In this document: piece after piece, positions 49,113 to 58,364 of the stretch
How the letters are laid out: the number at the start of each line of letters is the position of its first letter
Numbering within the stretch: the stretch's first letter is position 1
Assembly: GCA_041611095.1 (NCBI GenBank)
Contig: JBFINP010000009.1
Coordinates: 1-64,000, forward strand
Direction of reading: 5' to 3'
From: UBA6912 sp041611095
GTDB lineage: Bacteria; Actinomycetota; Acidimicrobiia; Spongiisociales; UBA5794
Length of the DNA stretch: 64,000 bases
The notes under the pieces: generated by a model
Told to the model about the DNA's origin: nothing
What the model saw: the letters and a program-made list of their open reading frames with translations, nothing else
The model's database searches: none
Program-made: the position numbers and the translations under genes

Positions 49113-49118
49113 ACCCTA
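49113..49118 (-). promoter_or_regulatory. -10 box of leaderless promoter for the two-helix membrane protein
   Basis: TAGGGT on the minus strand lies seven bases from the GTG at 49105. Confidence 0.5.
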
Positions 49119-49219
49119 CCGGCGCCCTGTCTCGCCGACCGGAAAATGCGTGGTGCGGTTCGACCTGTCGACCGGCCACGGGTGCCATCCCCGGCCGCCA
49201 CTACACTTCCGCCCGCTTC

Positions 49220-49292
49220 GGGCGTTTAGCTCAGTTGGGAGAGCGCTTCCCTTACAAGGAAGAGGTCGGCGGTTCGAGCCCGTCAACGCCCA
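49220..49292 (+). tRNA. tRNA-Val (anticodon TAC)
   Basis: A full cloverleaf is visible: acceptor GGGCGTT pairs with AACGCCC, D-arm TAGCTCAGTTGGGAGAG, anticodon stem CTTCC/GGAAG with loop CTTACAA (anticodon TAC, Val), and T-arm with loop TTCGAGC. The discriminator is A. CCA is not encoded. The tRNA marks the left border of a region with different coding style. Confidence 0.96.
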
Positions 49293-49555
49293 CGGCCTGG
49301 AAGCGTTGGGACATAACGGTTTCAGTCATCAGCCTCCAGCCGACGGCTCTCCGATATGGCTTCGCAACCACATGAGCGTCGCTCCAGGGTGAGGCGAGTG
49401 CATCGGCGGCGTCCCGATCGAGGCGGTCGTACCCGACAAGAAAGGGTCCGAATGCTCGTGTGCCCAAGACGGGAGGCGATCACGGCGGGGTGCACGCGAT
49501 GCCTCGTGCAAGCGGAGACGCACCGAACCCCCGTTCTCGGTCTGTGATTGGGGGC

Positions 49556-49561
49556 TACCGT
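49556..49561 (+). promoter_or_regulatory. -10 box of leaderless promoter for the SnoaL-like gene
   Basis: TACCGT lies exactly six bases before the ATG at 49568. Confidence 0.55.
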
Positions 49562-49567
49562 GTCGGC

Positions 49568-49951
49568 ATGGGCAACGACATGGAAGGCCGTTTCACAGCG
49601 GCACGTGAAGCTCTGAACGCCGGCGATACGGGGCCTTTTCTCGCTCTCATGGCGGACGACGTGATGTGGTGGGAGACGGGCGATGACGCTCCACTCATTG
49701 GGCGCGACGCAGTGGCGAATCGTCTCGACGAACTCGTTGCGTTCGGCATCCATGACGACGTCCACGACGTGCTTGCCAACGCTGAGCATCTCGTCGCTCT
49801 CATCCACGCAGAGACCCGAGGGGAGAAGGGCCCCTTCAGCTACTCGACGGCAGAGGTCTACCACTTCGCCGACGACGGTCGGATATCGAAGCGACAGGCG
49901 TTCGCTCACGACACGTCGAAGATAGAACGGTTCTTCGGCCAGAGTTCATGA
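49568..49951 (+). CDS. SnoaL/NTF2-like protein
   Basis: This 127-residue protein has the ketosteroid-isomerase-like cone fold: MEGRFTAAREALNAGDTGPFLALMADDVMWWETGDDAPLIGRDAVANRLDEL and a sheet ending AEVYHFADDGRISKRQAFAHDTSKIERFFG. Such small proteins bind or isomerise small ligands. The start has no ribosome site but sits six bases after TACCGT. Its position 275 bases after tRNA-Val makes it the first gene of the suspected island. Confidence 0.75.
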   Translation: MGNDMEGRFTAAREALNAGDTGPFLALMADDVMWWETGDDAPLIGRDAVANRLDELVAFGIHDDVHDVLANAEHLVALIHAETRGEKGPFSYSTAEVYHFADDGRISKRQAFAHDTSKIERFFGQSS

Positions 49952-50163
49952 CCGGGTCGGCAGGATCCGGCGGACGCAGGGTCAGCCGAAGTGGCACACC
50001 GGCGGGTACTCGACCCCTCCCTTGAGCGTCGTAGCTGGTGAGGCGCAGCACCTGCAACGCTTCGCGTGGAGCTCATTGCACACTGTCGCCGGGCCCGAGT
50101 GTGGGTGCCGGCGCCGACCTCGTGGCGCAGTACGGCTCGGACTGGCCCAACCTGACAGGACGC

Positions 50164-50344
50164 TCACCGGGCTCGATACCAGTCGGCGGTAGCGGGGATA
50201 CCCGCTTCAAGGGGCGTCGCGTCGTCCCAGAAGCGGGTGATTACCTGCCGGACCGTGCGGTCAGGTTCATTGGGGACATACCACGCTTGGCCCAGCACGT
50301 GGGACACAGGGTCGAAGATCTCGAGAACGCAACTTCACCCGGCT
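50164..50344 (-). pseudogene. Relict 3' end of an NAD-dependent epimerase gene
   Basis: On the minus strand a 59-codon open stretch between two stops ends FWDDATPLEAGIPATADWYRAR, preceded by VLGQAWYVPNEPDRTVRQVI. The ending matches the C-terminus of NDP-sugar epimerases/dehydratases, where the final helix reads like LEEGLRRTxxWYRA. No start or Rossmann motif is found upstream. The remainder of 49952-50478 shows no protein-coding signal that I trust. Confidence 0.45.
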
Positions 50345-50353
50345 CGGGTGAAG
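50333..50353. repeat. Short hairpin
   Basis: CTTCACCCG-GCT-CGGGTGAAG is a perfect 9-bp inverted repeat in the non-coding stretch before the next gene. It could end leftover transcripts, but no clear gene feeds into it. Confidence 0.45.
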
Positions 50354-50478
50354 CCTCGCGCCCTGACAGGGCAGAAGGTCGGTGGACAACCGAACACGAA
50401 TGGGCGGTCGGCCCGGCTCATGCGAGGGATTGGCCGTTGACCGTATAGGTGCCCAGAGCTGAACCCGAGGTGCGCACG

Positions 50479-51708
50479 ATGACCGATTCCACCACTTCAG
50501 TGAGCACGGATCAAGGCCCGCCAGCAGAGCGGAGAAGCGCGCCGAGGTCAGCATCCAAAGTGCCACGAATCCTGGTGACCGTGGCCGCGATTCTGGCCAT
50601 CGTCTCGATCATCTTCGTTTGGGTCCGGACTCAGGCTCTCAGCACCGATGCATGGGTCGAGTTCTCTGACGAGCTGCTGGAGGAACCGGCCGTGCAGGAG
50701 GCGCTGTCGACTCATCTGGTGGAGACACTGTACGAAAAGACCGACGTTGTTGCGTCGCTCGAAGACCGTCTTCCCGTCGGCTTCGAAGGTTTGGCTGCAC
50801 CGATCGCAGGTGCGGTGCGGGGCCCGGCCATCGATGGCGTGGAGAAGCTGCTTGGTTCAGATCGCCTCCAGAGCGCTTGGGAATCGGCCAACCGGACGGC
50901 CCATGAGGCCCTCGTCAGGGTTCTGCGTGACGAGACGCCACGAGGCGTTTCGACTTCCGGAGGCACGATCGCGCTCGACGTGAAGCCGATGCTGGCCCAG
51001 GCCGCTGCGACGATCGGCTTGCCAGGGGAACGGATCGGCGAACTCCCCGATGACGCAGGCCAGATCGTCGTCTTCGAGTCGATTGAGCTCGCGACTGCCC
51101 AACGGATAGTGGCGGTCGCCGACGCCGGGGTATGGCTGCTGCTCGCAGCAGTCGCTGTCCTGTACGTCCTCGCCGTCTACTTGGCGAACGGCCGTCGAAT
51201 TCAGATGCTTCGCACAGTCGGGTGGAGCTTGGTCACGGTGGGGATCACCGTGTTGGTTCTGCGGGTGATCGCACTACGCAACCTCGATACGGTCGTCCAG
51301 GATCCAAACAATCAATCGCTTGCTGATCTCGTGGCCTCGGCCGCCAGCGAGCTCCTGCGGCAGATGGCATGGTCCGTCCTCATCTACGGCGCCCTGGTGG
51401 TGCTGTTCACGTCGTTGCTCGGCGATCATCGCTGGGCGGTTACAGCAAGGCGCACCCTGGCTCCGGTGATCACCGGCTCAATGACGTCCCTCATCGGAGT
51501 CACTGCCATCGCGATCCTCCTGCTCGTCTGGTGGAGCCCCGGGCGAGCGTTCGAGCAGTGGGCAACGGCACTGACGCTGGCCGTGGTCGTGATCGGTGCT
51601 GTCGCAACGCTACGAGTGCAACTTCTGCGAGAGTTCGGCGACTCGCCCGTCCTCGCCAATGCTGGATCCGCCGCCGCCAGCACGACGGAGGCCGGTCCTG
51701 AACCTTGA
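50479..51708 (+). CDS. Integral membrane protein with large external loop
   Basis: This 409-residue protein has one membrane helix at residues 33-55, a 150-residue extracytoplasmic region with LSTDAWVEFSDELLEEPAVQEALSTHLVETLYE, and then four or five helices (VWLLLAAVAVLYVLAVYLA onward). The STDAWV/LLEDPAVQ pattern occurs in many actinomycete membrane proteins of unknown role. GAGG lies ten bases before the ATG; a GTG at 50449 is an alternative. It is the first well-formed long gene of the island. Confidence 0.75.
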   Translation: MTDSTTSVSTDQGPPAERRSAPRSASKVPRILVTVAAILAIVSIIFVWVRTQALSTDAWVEFSDELLEEPAVQEALSTHLVETLYEKTDVVASLEDRLPVGFEGLAAPIAGAVRGPAIDGVEKLLGSDRLQSAWESANRTAHEALVRVLRDETPRGVSTSGGTIALDVKPMLAQAAATIGLPGERIGELPDDAGQIVVFESIELATAQRIVAVADAGVWLLLAAVAVLYVLAVYLANGRRIQMLRTVGWSLVTVGITVLVLRVIALRNLDTVVQDPNNQSLADLVASAASELLRQMAWSVLIYGALVVLFTSLLGDHRWAVTARRTLAPVITGSMTSLIGVTAIAILLLVWWSPGRAFEQWATALTLAVVVIGAVATLRVQLLREFGDSPVLANAGSAAASTTEAGPEP

Positions 51709-51721
51709 GTTCCAAGGCCCG

Positions 51722-52240
51722 TTAGTCGTACGAGACCTGCGTCATCATCGTGGAGGTGAGGGCAGCGTCGAGCACGCGGTCGACCTCGTCCGACGTAGCA
51801 GTGTGATACACACGCCCCACGCTCGTGCTCAACATCTCGTGACTCGGGGCAGCGACGGGCTGATCGACCAACAGGAACAACGCCGAGCCTCCGGGATACA
51901 AGGCGGATGGGACCATCGTCATGAAACGCTCGTCGAGACCTGCTGTCAGCAGGCGGTTCCACAGTGTCGCAGCGTCGGCGCCCCAGAGGGTGCCGCCGAG
52001 CGGCCCGGCGGCGATCGCAGCCACGAGCAGGCGCCAGGCTGCCCGCGATCGTCGGCCCCTGGCTCGGCCGAGATCGACACGATCCCGAATGCGGAACGTC
52101 CCGAGGCGGTCTCTGGTGACGATGGCAGTCTCCAAAGGAGACCACGATTCAGCACCCGCCGCTGCCGAGCGCTCGAGGTCGGCGAGGAGCTGCTCGGCCC
52201 CCTCGGCCTTTCGGAAGGCCACCACGATCAGTTCATCCAT
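51722..52240 (-). CDS. DUF1269 family protein
   Basis: This 172-residue protein begins MDELIVVAFRKAEGAEQLLADLERS and has a central hydrophobic Gly/Ala-rich segment (AAWRLLVAAIAAGPLGGTLWGA), then LTAGLDERFMTMVPSALYPGGSALFLLVD. This is the DUF1269 pattern, a membrane-associated family of unknown function. AGGAG lies six bases before the ATG. The gene converges with the membrane protein gene and precedes no partner on its strand; the big regulator gene ends 69 bases upstream. Confidence 0.75.
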   Translation of the reverse strand: MDELIVVAFRKAEGAEQLLADLERSAAAGAESWSPLETAIVTRDRLGTFRIRDRVDLGRARGRRSRAAWRLLVAAIAAGPLGGTLWGADAATLWNRLLTAGLDERFMTMVPSALYPGGSALFLLVDQPVAAPSHEMLSTSVGRVYHTATSDEVDRVLDAALTSTMMTQVSYD

Positions 52241-52308
52241 GATCGACTCCTGGAGCAGTGAAGACGTCCACGAGAGTGCACCCCGAAACGAGATTCCCAC
52301 CACGTGTT

Positions 52309-54903
52309 TCACATGAGTCGTAGTGCGACGGCCTTTGACACCGCCGAGTTCCGGGTCGTCACGCCCAACTTGCGATAAATGCTCTTTACATGCGATTTCA
52401 CAGTGTTGACCGACACGTACAGCTCGTGAGCGATCTCTCGGTTGGAGAGCCGACTGGGAAGCAGTCTGAGTACGGCGATCTCGCGGTCGGTCAACTGCTC
52501 GACCAAGGTCACGGACGATGCTGTTCTCTCCGCGGTCGAGACCGCAGCTCTGCGACCGGCGAGGGCGTTGTGAACGAGCGCGAAGGGCGCGGTGACACCG
52601 GAGTCTCCGTCTCGTGCAACCGTCACGAGGCCCGCCGAATCCTCCACGTAGGCTTGTGCGAACCCTTCTGGCGCAGCCATGGCGTAGCCGATTTCGAGCG
52701 CCATTGGCGCTACGGGATCTTGGGCCTGAGCTGCGGCGATCGCACCCAACCTCCAGGCGCCCAGCAAATACCGGCTGGTGCGGTCGGTGGTCACCTCACT
52801 CGCCGCCAACAGTGCCCGCGCCTCTTCGTATTGATGGTCGGCCATCAGGAACCTGGCGAGGACGAGGCGCTCCGAGGGTGAGCGCGCACCGCGTTCGATC
52901 CGGCTTCGCCAGTCTGGCAGCCACGATTCGGCGAGGTCGGCATCCCGATCCTGCAGGTGTAGTTCGGCTTGAGTCAGCGCCACTCGGAGCGACAGATGGC
53001 CGACCAACGGGCGGTCGTCGGCGCCCACCACAGCTTCGGAGAGCACTTGGTGGGCGTGAATCGGATTCCCGAGCGCCCATTCGATGCGGGCCACGAGTAT
53101 TGCGCCCTCGAGCCGAGCCATCGTGCATTGGCCGGCGGCGTCGCGGGCTATATACGCCAACCGGTAGGCCTCGTCGAGCAGCCCGCGATCGTATGCGATC
53201 TGAGCTAGGGCTAGTTCTGAGAAGCGGACGTCGCGGAACCATCGGATCCCGAGGTCCGACGAGAGCTTCAACGTCCTCTCTGCAATGGCCTTGCCCGCGC
53301 CGAGATGTCCCGCCATGACCCGGTTCCATGCGAGCAAAGATGCGGCCGCAACATCGATGAACGGGTCCTGGGTGCGGTCGTCGAGGACCGTCCGGAGCTT
53401 ACGAGCGCCTTCTTCGAGCCGCTCCAGGGCGGTCAGCGCCTTCCCTGCGATGAGGTCCCAGACGCCGGCGGGCGCGTTCTCCGGTGCGCCCGCGTCGATC
53501 AGCTCCAGCGTGTGCTCCACGCGGCCTGCAACCGAGCTCGCTGCGACTCGGACCAGGTCTGGGTGGGCGCAGTCGCACTCAGCCGATTCGATCTCGGAAA
53601 CCATTTGCTGCAATTGCGCGGACGACGCCACATTCATCGAGGCCTGGAGGTGAAGGCTCTGCAATGCACAGGATTGTCCGACGACATCGGCAGGCAGTCG
53701 TCGGATCAGATCGAGCAGTTCGTCCGGACCCGCCGCCAACAACTGCTGCGAGCATTCCAGGAGCCACTTCGTCGCTTGGGCATGGTCGCCGGCCAGGATG
53801 ACGTGGACGATGGCATCGCGAACCCTGTTGTGTCTCATCAACCAAGACGCTGCGCGCGAGTGAGCCGTCTTCAGCCTGCTGGCATCTTGCACCGCAAGCA
53901 GCGTCGCTTTGAACAACGGGTGATAGTGATACACACCCGGCGCTGAGCTGGCTGTGACGAAGAGGCCGGCCCGTGTGGTGTTCTCGAGCACCGCTGCGCT
54001 GTCGGAGCGTCCCGTCACCGCGTTGCAGATCGGTCCTGAGAGCTCTTCGATCACCGCCGTGTCCTTGAGGAAGGCGGCGAGATCTCGCGGAAGGCGCGTG
54101 ACCACTTCGGCAACGAGATAATCCACGATGGGTGATGGTGTCTCTGCCAGGTGCTCGATGAACACGCCCGGAGACGCCGACTCGAGTATCCCCAGGGTTG
54201 CGAGATGCAAGCCGGCGATCCACCCATCGCAACGACGCAGAAGGCGTGCGGTCTCTTCCGCATCGATTTCGCCCAGGACGATCAGATCCAGAAAGGCTTC
54301 CGCCTCATTTTCAGTGAACCGCAGATCTGACGGCCGAATCTCGAACAGAGTGCCCTCCGTCTTCCACTGCACCAGGGGCAAGTCTGGATCTGCCCGGCAC
54401 GCCACCAGGATGTGCACGTTCGGGGGCAAGTGCGAGACGAGTGCGGCGAAGTCGCGCAGTGTGTCTTCGTGATTGAGCCGGAAGTCATCGATGACGAGAA
54501 GCGTGTCACGCGTGAGAAGGCACAGGTCGTTCACCAGCTGACAGATGAACAGCTCGCCTCTTGGCGGCTCGCCCCGGTCCAGTCGAGCGCGCGTGCCGGC
54601 CAACGCCTCGGGGACTGCGCGCTGGAGGGCCATCACGACCAACAGCCAGAACCGAAGGGGGTCAGAACCGTTCTCGGTCATCGTGAGCCAGGCGACGTCG
54701 GCCTCTGTGTCGGGGACTTCGGCCCGCCACGCCGTCAACGCCACCGTCTTGCCATAGCCGGCCGGCGTAGAGATGATCGTGAGTCGGTGCTTTGCGCCCT
54801 GCCGGATCAGCCGGGACAAACGGGTTCGCGTGAGATGAGTGGGGGGGAGAGCGGGCGGGGCGAATGCCGACTCGTAGATTGGTGCTGTCAATCTTGCCGG
54901 CAT
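52309..54903 (-). CDS. Large ATP-dependent LuxR-type regulator (MalT-like)
   Basis: This 864-residue protein is a STAND-type transcription activator. It has Walker A STPAGYGKT (residues 45-53), a Walker B-like LLVIDDFRLNHED, the CRADPDLPLVQW segment typical of MalT-like ATPases, a helical TPR-like middle (residues 400-780) and a C-terminal LuxR HTH (LTDREIAVLRLLPSRLSNREIAHELYVSVNTVKSHVKSIYRKLG). Such proteins bind ATP and an inducer, then activate target promoters. The target genes here are not obvious. GAGGAAGG precedes the ATG. Confidence 0.88.
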   Translation of the reverse strand: MPARLTAPIYESAFAPPALPPTHLTRTRLSRLIRQGAKHRLTIISTPAGYGKTVALTAWRAEVPDTEADVAWLTMTENGSDPLRFWLLVVMALQRAVPEALAGTRARLDRGEPPRGELFICQLVNDLCLLTRDTLLVIDDFRLNHEDTLRDFAALVSHLPPNVHILVACRADPDLPLVQWKTEGTLFEIRPSDLRFTENEAEAFLDLIVLGEIDAEETARLLRRCDGWIAGLHLATLGILESASPGVFIEHLAETPSPIVDYLVAEVVTRLPRDLAAFLKDTAVIEELSGPICNAVTGRSDSAAVLENTTRAGLFVTASSAPGVYHYHPLFKATLLAVQDASRLKTAHSRAASWLMRHNRVRDAIVHVILAGDHAQATKWLLECSQQLLAAGPDELLDLIRRLPADVVGQSCALQSLHLQASMNVASSAQLQQMVSEIESAECDCAHPDLVRVAASSVAGRVEHTLELIDAGAPENAPAGVWDLIAGKALTALERLEEGARKLRTVLDDRTQDPFIDVAAASLLAWNRVMAGHLGAGKAIAERTLKLSSDLGIRWFRDVRFSELALAQIAYDRGLLDEAYRLAYIARDAAGQCTMARLEGAILVARIEWALGNPIHAHQVLSEAVVGADDRPLVGHLSLRVALTQAELHLQDRDADLAESWLPDWRSRIERGARSPSERLVLARFLMADHQYEEARALLAASEVTTDRTSRYLLGAWRLGAIAAAQAQDPVAPMALEIGYAMAAPEGFAQAYVEDSAGLVTVARDGDSGVTAPFALVHNALAGRRAAVSTAERTASSVTLVEQLTDREIAVLRLLPSRLSNREIAHELYVSVNTVKSHVKSIYRKLGVTTRNSAVSKAVALRLM

Positions 54904-54980
54904 CGATGCCTTCCTCGTCGTTCTTGCGCTGCGATCCTCCTGGCAACAAGCAGTGCGCTCGTCCTCCCACCGTGTGTACC

Positions 54981-55010
54981 TGTTTAGGTCCCGGATGGGG
55001 GAGGCGTCAA
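54981..55010 (-). promoter_or_regulatory. Promoter of the 864-residue regulator gene
   Basis: On the minus strand TTGACG (55005-55010), 18-base spacer and TAAACA (54981-54986) lie about 78 bases before the ATG at 54903. The remaining intergenic DNA (54904-55259) has no gene. Confidence 0.45.
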
Positions 55011-55182
55011 CGGATCACCCGGGTGAATCTCGTCGGAACAGTGGTCGGGGCGACAGGTTGGTCAACATGATGTCGGGGCACAGTTCGGGACCGGTGGTCG
55101 GCAGCGGAAAGCGCTCTCGCCCGGTTCCCGACACAGCCCGGGATCCGCACCACGTGGTCGAGATGGGCTGCCATCTTTCCGG

Positions 55183-55188
55183 TACAAT
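55183..55188 (+). promoter_or_regulatory. -10 box before the 751-residue regulator gene
   Basis: TACAAT is a strong -10 sequence 71 bases before the ATG at 55260. A matching -35 is weak, as expected for an activator-dependent promoter. Confidence 0.45.
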
Positions 55189-55259
55189 TGGGGTCACCTA
55201 CCTGTCCGGGAGCGTCGCCACATTCGTCAGAGCGCGCAAAACGTAATGAGGCGTCCAAG

Positions 55260-57515
55260 ATGACGGACGCAATTACGGCTGGCGAGCCCTTCTCGATTCC
55301 GGGCGTTCCGCGTGGATTCGTCTGGCCATCCGGGCTGGTGCGGCGGCTTGAGGGCGAAGCCAGTCGGAGACTCATGCTGGTGGCTGCGCCGGCCGGGTCG
55401 GGCAAGACTGCCGTGCTGGCCGCTATCGCGCATTCGACGCAAGCCGACGTGGTGAGTTGGCTCAGGGTGACGCCCGCGATGGACGACCCGAGGACATTCG
55501 CCGCAGCTCTGGTGGGCTCTGTTCGATATGCCGCGACCAATTGGAATGGAGATCGAGCGGCGACGCCTCCCGAGAATGTTGGGGCGTCCATCGCTCGAGC
55601 ACTCGGCCCGGATCGTCACATCGTCATCTTCCTCGATGGCTATGAGCGGATCCGACATCCGGAGGTCCACAGCCTCGTGGAGCGCCTGATGGAGGATGCC
55701 GGGCCGAACTGGCGGTTCAGGATCGGGTCGCGAACGACGCCGCCTTTGCCGATTGCACGTTGGCGTTCCCAGATGCGTGCGATGGAGATCCGGAGCGACG
55801 AGCTTCGCATAGGTCGTGCAGGGATCGCTCGGGTGCTCCGGGACGTGTACGGCCTCGAGCTGCGCGATGAGTCGGCTGCGCAGCTGGCCGAGCGGACCGA
55901 TGGGTGGGTGACCGGCTTGCTTCTCGCAGGCCGGCAAGCCCAAGTCGCTCGAGATGTCGACTTGGCACTCAGCTCATTCAGCGGCACCCAGGCGCCGGTC
56001 GTGGATTACGTAGCACGGGAGATCACTGCGCCGCTTGACGCCGATGTGAGGACGTTGGTTCTGGAGACAGCCGGACTCATTCGCCTCTGCGCCGACCTCT
56101 CCGCAGTCGCGACGCGCCGTCCCGCCGCTCCACGGGCCTTTCACAGACTGACGAACCGAGAGACCTTCCTCCGGCCGATTTCCGACGCGCCCGGATGGTA
56201 TGAGCACCTTCCGATGCTCCAAGACGCCTTTGGTGCGCTGGCCTCACCTTCTCCCGATGCCGAACTGGCGATGTATCGACGAGCCAGCAAGTGGTGTCTG
56301 GTCCACGGACACGTAGGCGAAGCGCTCGAGTACATGATTCGTGGCGGTCCCGATGACGTCGCAGACGCAATCGCTGTCTTGTCGGCGCCCGGCAGTCTCG
56401 TCTCTGATGAGTGTTCCCCGAATCAGATCCTCCATTGGATCGACCGGATACCTTCCGCTCTGATCGAAGGCCGACCCGGCTTACGTCTCGTGGCGATCCG
56501 GAGTGCGCTCGAGTCGGGTGATCTCGACGCGGCGGCAGATCACCTCTCCGTTCTGGAAGACGAATCGGGCGGAGTTGATGACCTCGCTGGTCCTGCTACG
56601 GGGTGGCTGGCGAACCGTCTTGATCACTTGATTCACCTGGGGAACGTCGAGGAGGCGATGGAACAGGTGAAGCGATTCGCGCACCAGCTGGCCGAGGCTC
56701 TCGCTGGCGATGATGCGGAGATGTCGGCACATCTGGCGCTCAGTGCGGCGAGGGTGTATTGGCTGGCCGGCGCGACGTCGGAGGCAGCCGACCTGCTGGC
56801 ATCGATCAGACGGACTCAACCTTCGGTGGACACGGCAATCGAACTTCACGGCCTGGCGGCGCTGCTCGCGCTCCATCAGGGAGACACCTTCACCGCCCAG
56901 TCCAACATCGATCGCGCGCTCCCGCTGGCAGGGCACAGCTCGACGAAGGTCATAGCCCGGAGAGCCGCATACCTCGGTCTCGCCGCATTGTGGACCGTGC
57001 GCACCACAGCCCCCAGCTGGGTGAGCGATTGTGCGCAGCCAACCGTCGAATGCTTCCCCGGAGACGTGTTGTGCACAAAGGCTCTCATGAGGGCTGAGCT
57101 TGCATGGAGATCGGGCCTGCCGAGAGAAGCCGATATCGCTCTGACCGAAAGCTCTGCGATTGCCCGACGGTTCTCGAGACCGACGATTCTGGAAGAGCTC
57201 GTCCGCATCCAGACCGAGCGGTTCGCCGAGACCCCACTTGGTCCCGTGCAAATGTCGGGGGCCCAGCGCGCAGTTCTCGAACTGCTGGCAAACGATCTCA
57301 CCAATGCCGAGCTGGCAGAGCGGCTGTTCGTCTCTCGCAATACCGTCAAGACTCACCTCAGAGCTATCTATCGCGAGTTGGGTGTCGAGTCGAGAAGTGA
57401 GGCGGTTGCGAAGGCACTGCAGCTTGGTCTCCTCGAGACGGAGGACGCACCCCGACGCGACCCGCCGCACCGCTCAGATGCAGACGTGTGGGGTGGGCGG
57501 ACGCCTCCCGAGTGA
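55260..57515 (+). CDS. Large ATP-dependent LuxR-type regulator (second, divergent)
   Basis: This 751-residue protein has the same architecture as its divergent neighbour: Walker A AAPAGSGKT (residues 42-50), Walker B-like IVIFLDGYERI, the RIGSRTTPPLPIARWRSQ block, a helical-repeat middle and a C-terminal LuxR HTH (MSGAQRAVLELLANDLTNAELAERLFVSRNTVKTHLRAIYRELG). The two share only general similarity, so they are not a recent duplication. GAGG lies eight bases before the ATG. Inducer and targets are unknown. Confidence 0.87.
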   Translation: MTDAITAGEPFSIPGVPRGFVWPSGLVRRLEGEASRRLMLVAAPAGSGKTAVLAAIAHSTQADVVSWLRVTPAMDDPRTFAAALVGSVRYAATNWNGDRAATPPENVGASIARALGPDRHIVIFLDGYERIRHPEVHSLVERLMEDAGPNWRFRIGSRTTPPLPIARWRSQMRAMEIRSDELRIGRAGIARVLRDVYGLELRDESAAQLAERTDGWVTGLLLAGRQAQVARDVDLALSSFSGTQAPVVDYVAREITAPLDADVRTLVLETAGLIRLCADLSAVATRRPAAPRAFHRLTNRETFLRPISDAPGWYEHLPMLQDAFGALASPSPDAELAMYRRASKWCLVHGHVGEALEYMIRGGPDDVADAIAVLSAPGSLVSDECSPNQILHWIDRIPSALIEGRPGLRLVAIRSALESGDLDAAADHLSVLEDESGGVDDLAGPATGWLANRLDHLIHLGNVEEAMEQVKRFAHQLAEALAGDDAEMSAHLALSAARVYWLAGATSEAADLLASIRRTQPSVDTAIELHGLAALLALHQGDTFTAQSNIDRALPLAGHSSTKVIARRAAYLGLAALWTVRTTAPSWVSDCAQPTVECFPGDVLCTKALMRAELAWRSGLPREADIALTESSAIARRFSRPTILEELVRIQTERFAETPLGPVQMSGAQRAVLELLANDLTNAELAERLFVSRNTVKTHLRAIYRELGVESRSEAVAKALQLGLLETEDAPRRDPPHRSDADVWGGRTPPE

Positions 57516-57756
57516 GCTTCGGCGATGCGGGCACTTCGACCGCGACCTTGGCGTTCCGTGAACACTCCCATCTCACCGAGTGCGCCTCCAGGTCGTTGCG
57601 CGACGCCGTCGCTGCGACGTTCGCTCTGCGCCTGGGCTGGTGGCCGTGTCCGGTGAACCACCCGCGCTGGGTGACGACTTGAGACCGCGAGTCCACGAAC
57701 ATCGTCAACGAGCCCACTGGTAAATGGTGGCGCAGCGGATCACAGAGAGCAGGTGA

Positions 57757-57963
57757 GTGACGATGACGGGACTCGAGTGGATCCTGATTTCGACTTTGGC
57801 CGTTATCTATATCGCATTGTGGTTGACAGTCGCAATGATCACGTTGCGGAAGGGCCACGTCGTCCTGTTCGTGGTCGGCATCTTCATACCGATTCTGTGG
57901 CTCATCGGCGCAGTTCTGCCGGCCAAGCCCGGAAGTTCGGATGCTCAGCGGGCTTCCTACTGA
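57757..57963 (+). CDS. Small two-helix membrane protein
   Basis: This 68-residue protein has two hydrophobic helices (LEWILISTLAVIYIALWLTVAMITL and GHVVLFVVGIFIPILWLIGAVL) with a basic loop (RKGH) between them. It resembles small phospholipase D-nuclease N-terminal-like membrane proteins. Start GTG 57757 or ATG 57763; AGCAGG is just upstream. It follows the regulator by 241 bases, a gap in which I see nothing else. Confidence 0.6.
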   Translation: MTMTGLEWILISTLAVIYIALWLTVAMITLRKGHVVLFVVGIFIPILWLIGAVLPAKPGSSDAQRASY

Positions 57964-58127
57964 CACCCAGTCGTCGAGGCCGCTCTCGGTGGGTCGTCAG
58001 ATCGCCAAGTCGGCCCTCGGCCTCGCCCGACGACAGGAACGGGTCTCGATGTCTCCCAGGCGCGGTGATTCAGCCGGTGTCGGCGGACCATCCCCAAACG
58101 GCTGTAGGTCCCGCCGCGGCCTTGTCG

Positions 58128-58146
58128 CTCACCCCCGTCGGGTGAG
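58128..58146. repeat. Short hairpin in non-coding DNA
   Basis: CTCACCC-CCGTC-GGGTGAG forms a 7-bp stem in the 401-bp gap 57964-58364, which otherwise has no convincing gene. It might end transcription of the small membrane protein gene. Confidence 0.4.
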
Positions 58147-58364
58147 GCGGACCGCGAGCCGATGACATCCAATACGCCGATGGCACATGGTACGAAGACA
58201 AGTGGTGCGAAGCAGGGCGCGCTCCCCATGGTGCACGGGATTCGGTCGTCACCCGCGACGTCGTCGCCGGAATCACGATCGCAGCGAGGACGTTGTCGAG
58301 GCGTTCGGCAGGGCGGCGCCCATGAGTGCGAGTGGATCCGACGCGAGACCTCGCAGTTGGGCAC

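Noticed and set aside
49220..49292. Integrated prophage or integrative element with attL/attR
   Set aside because: No integrase, phage gene or second copy of the tRNA end is visible in the window, so only a probable island is reported.
50038..50448. 136-codon plus-strand open frame in the gap after the SnoaL-like gene
   Set aside because: No start signal or motif; the minus strand of the same stretch holds an epimerase-like remnant.
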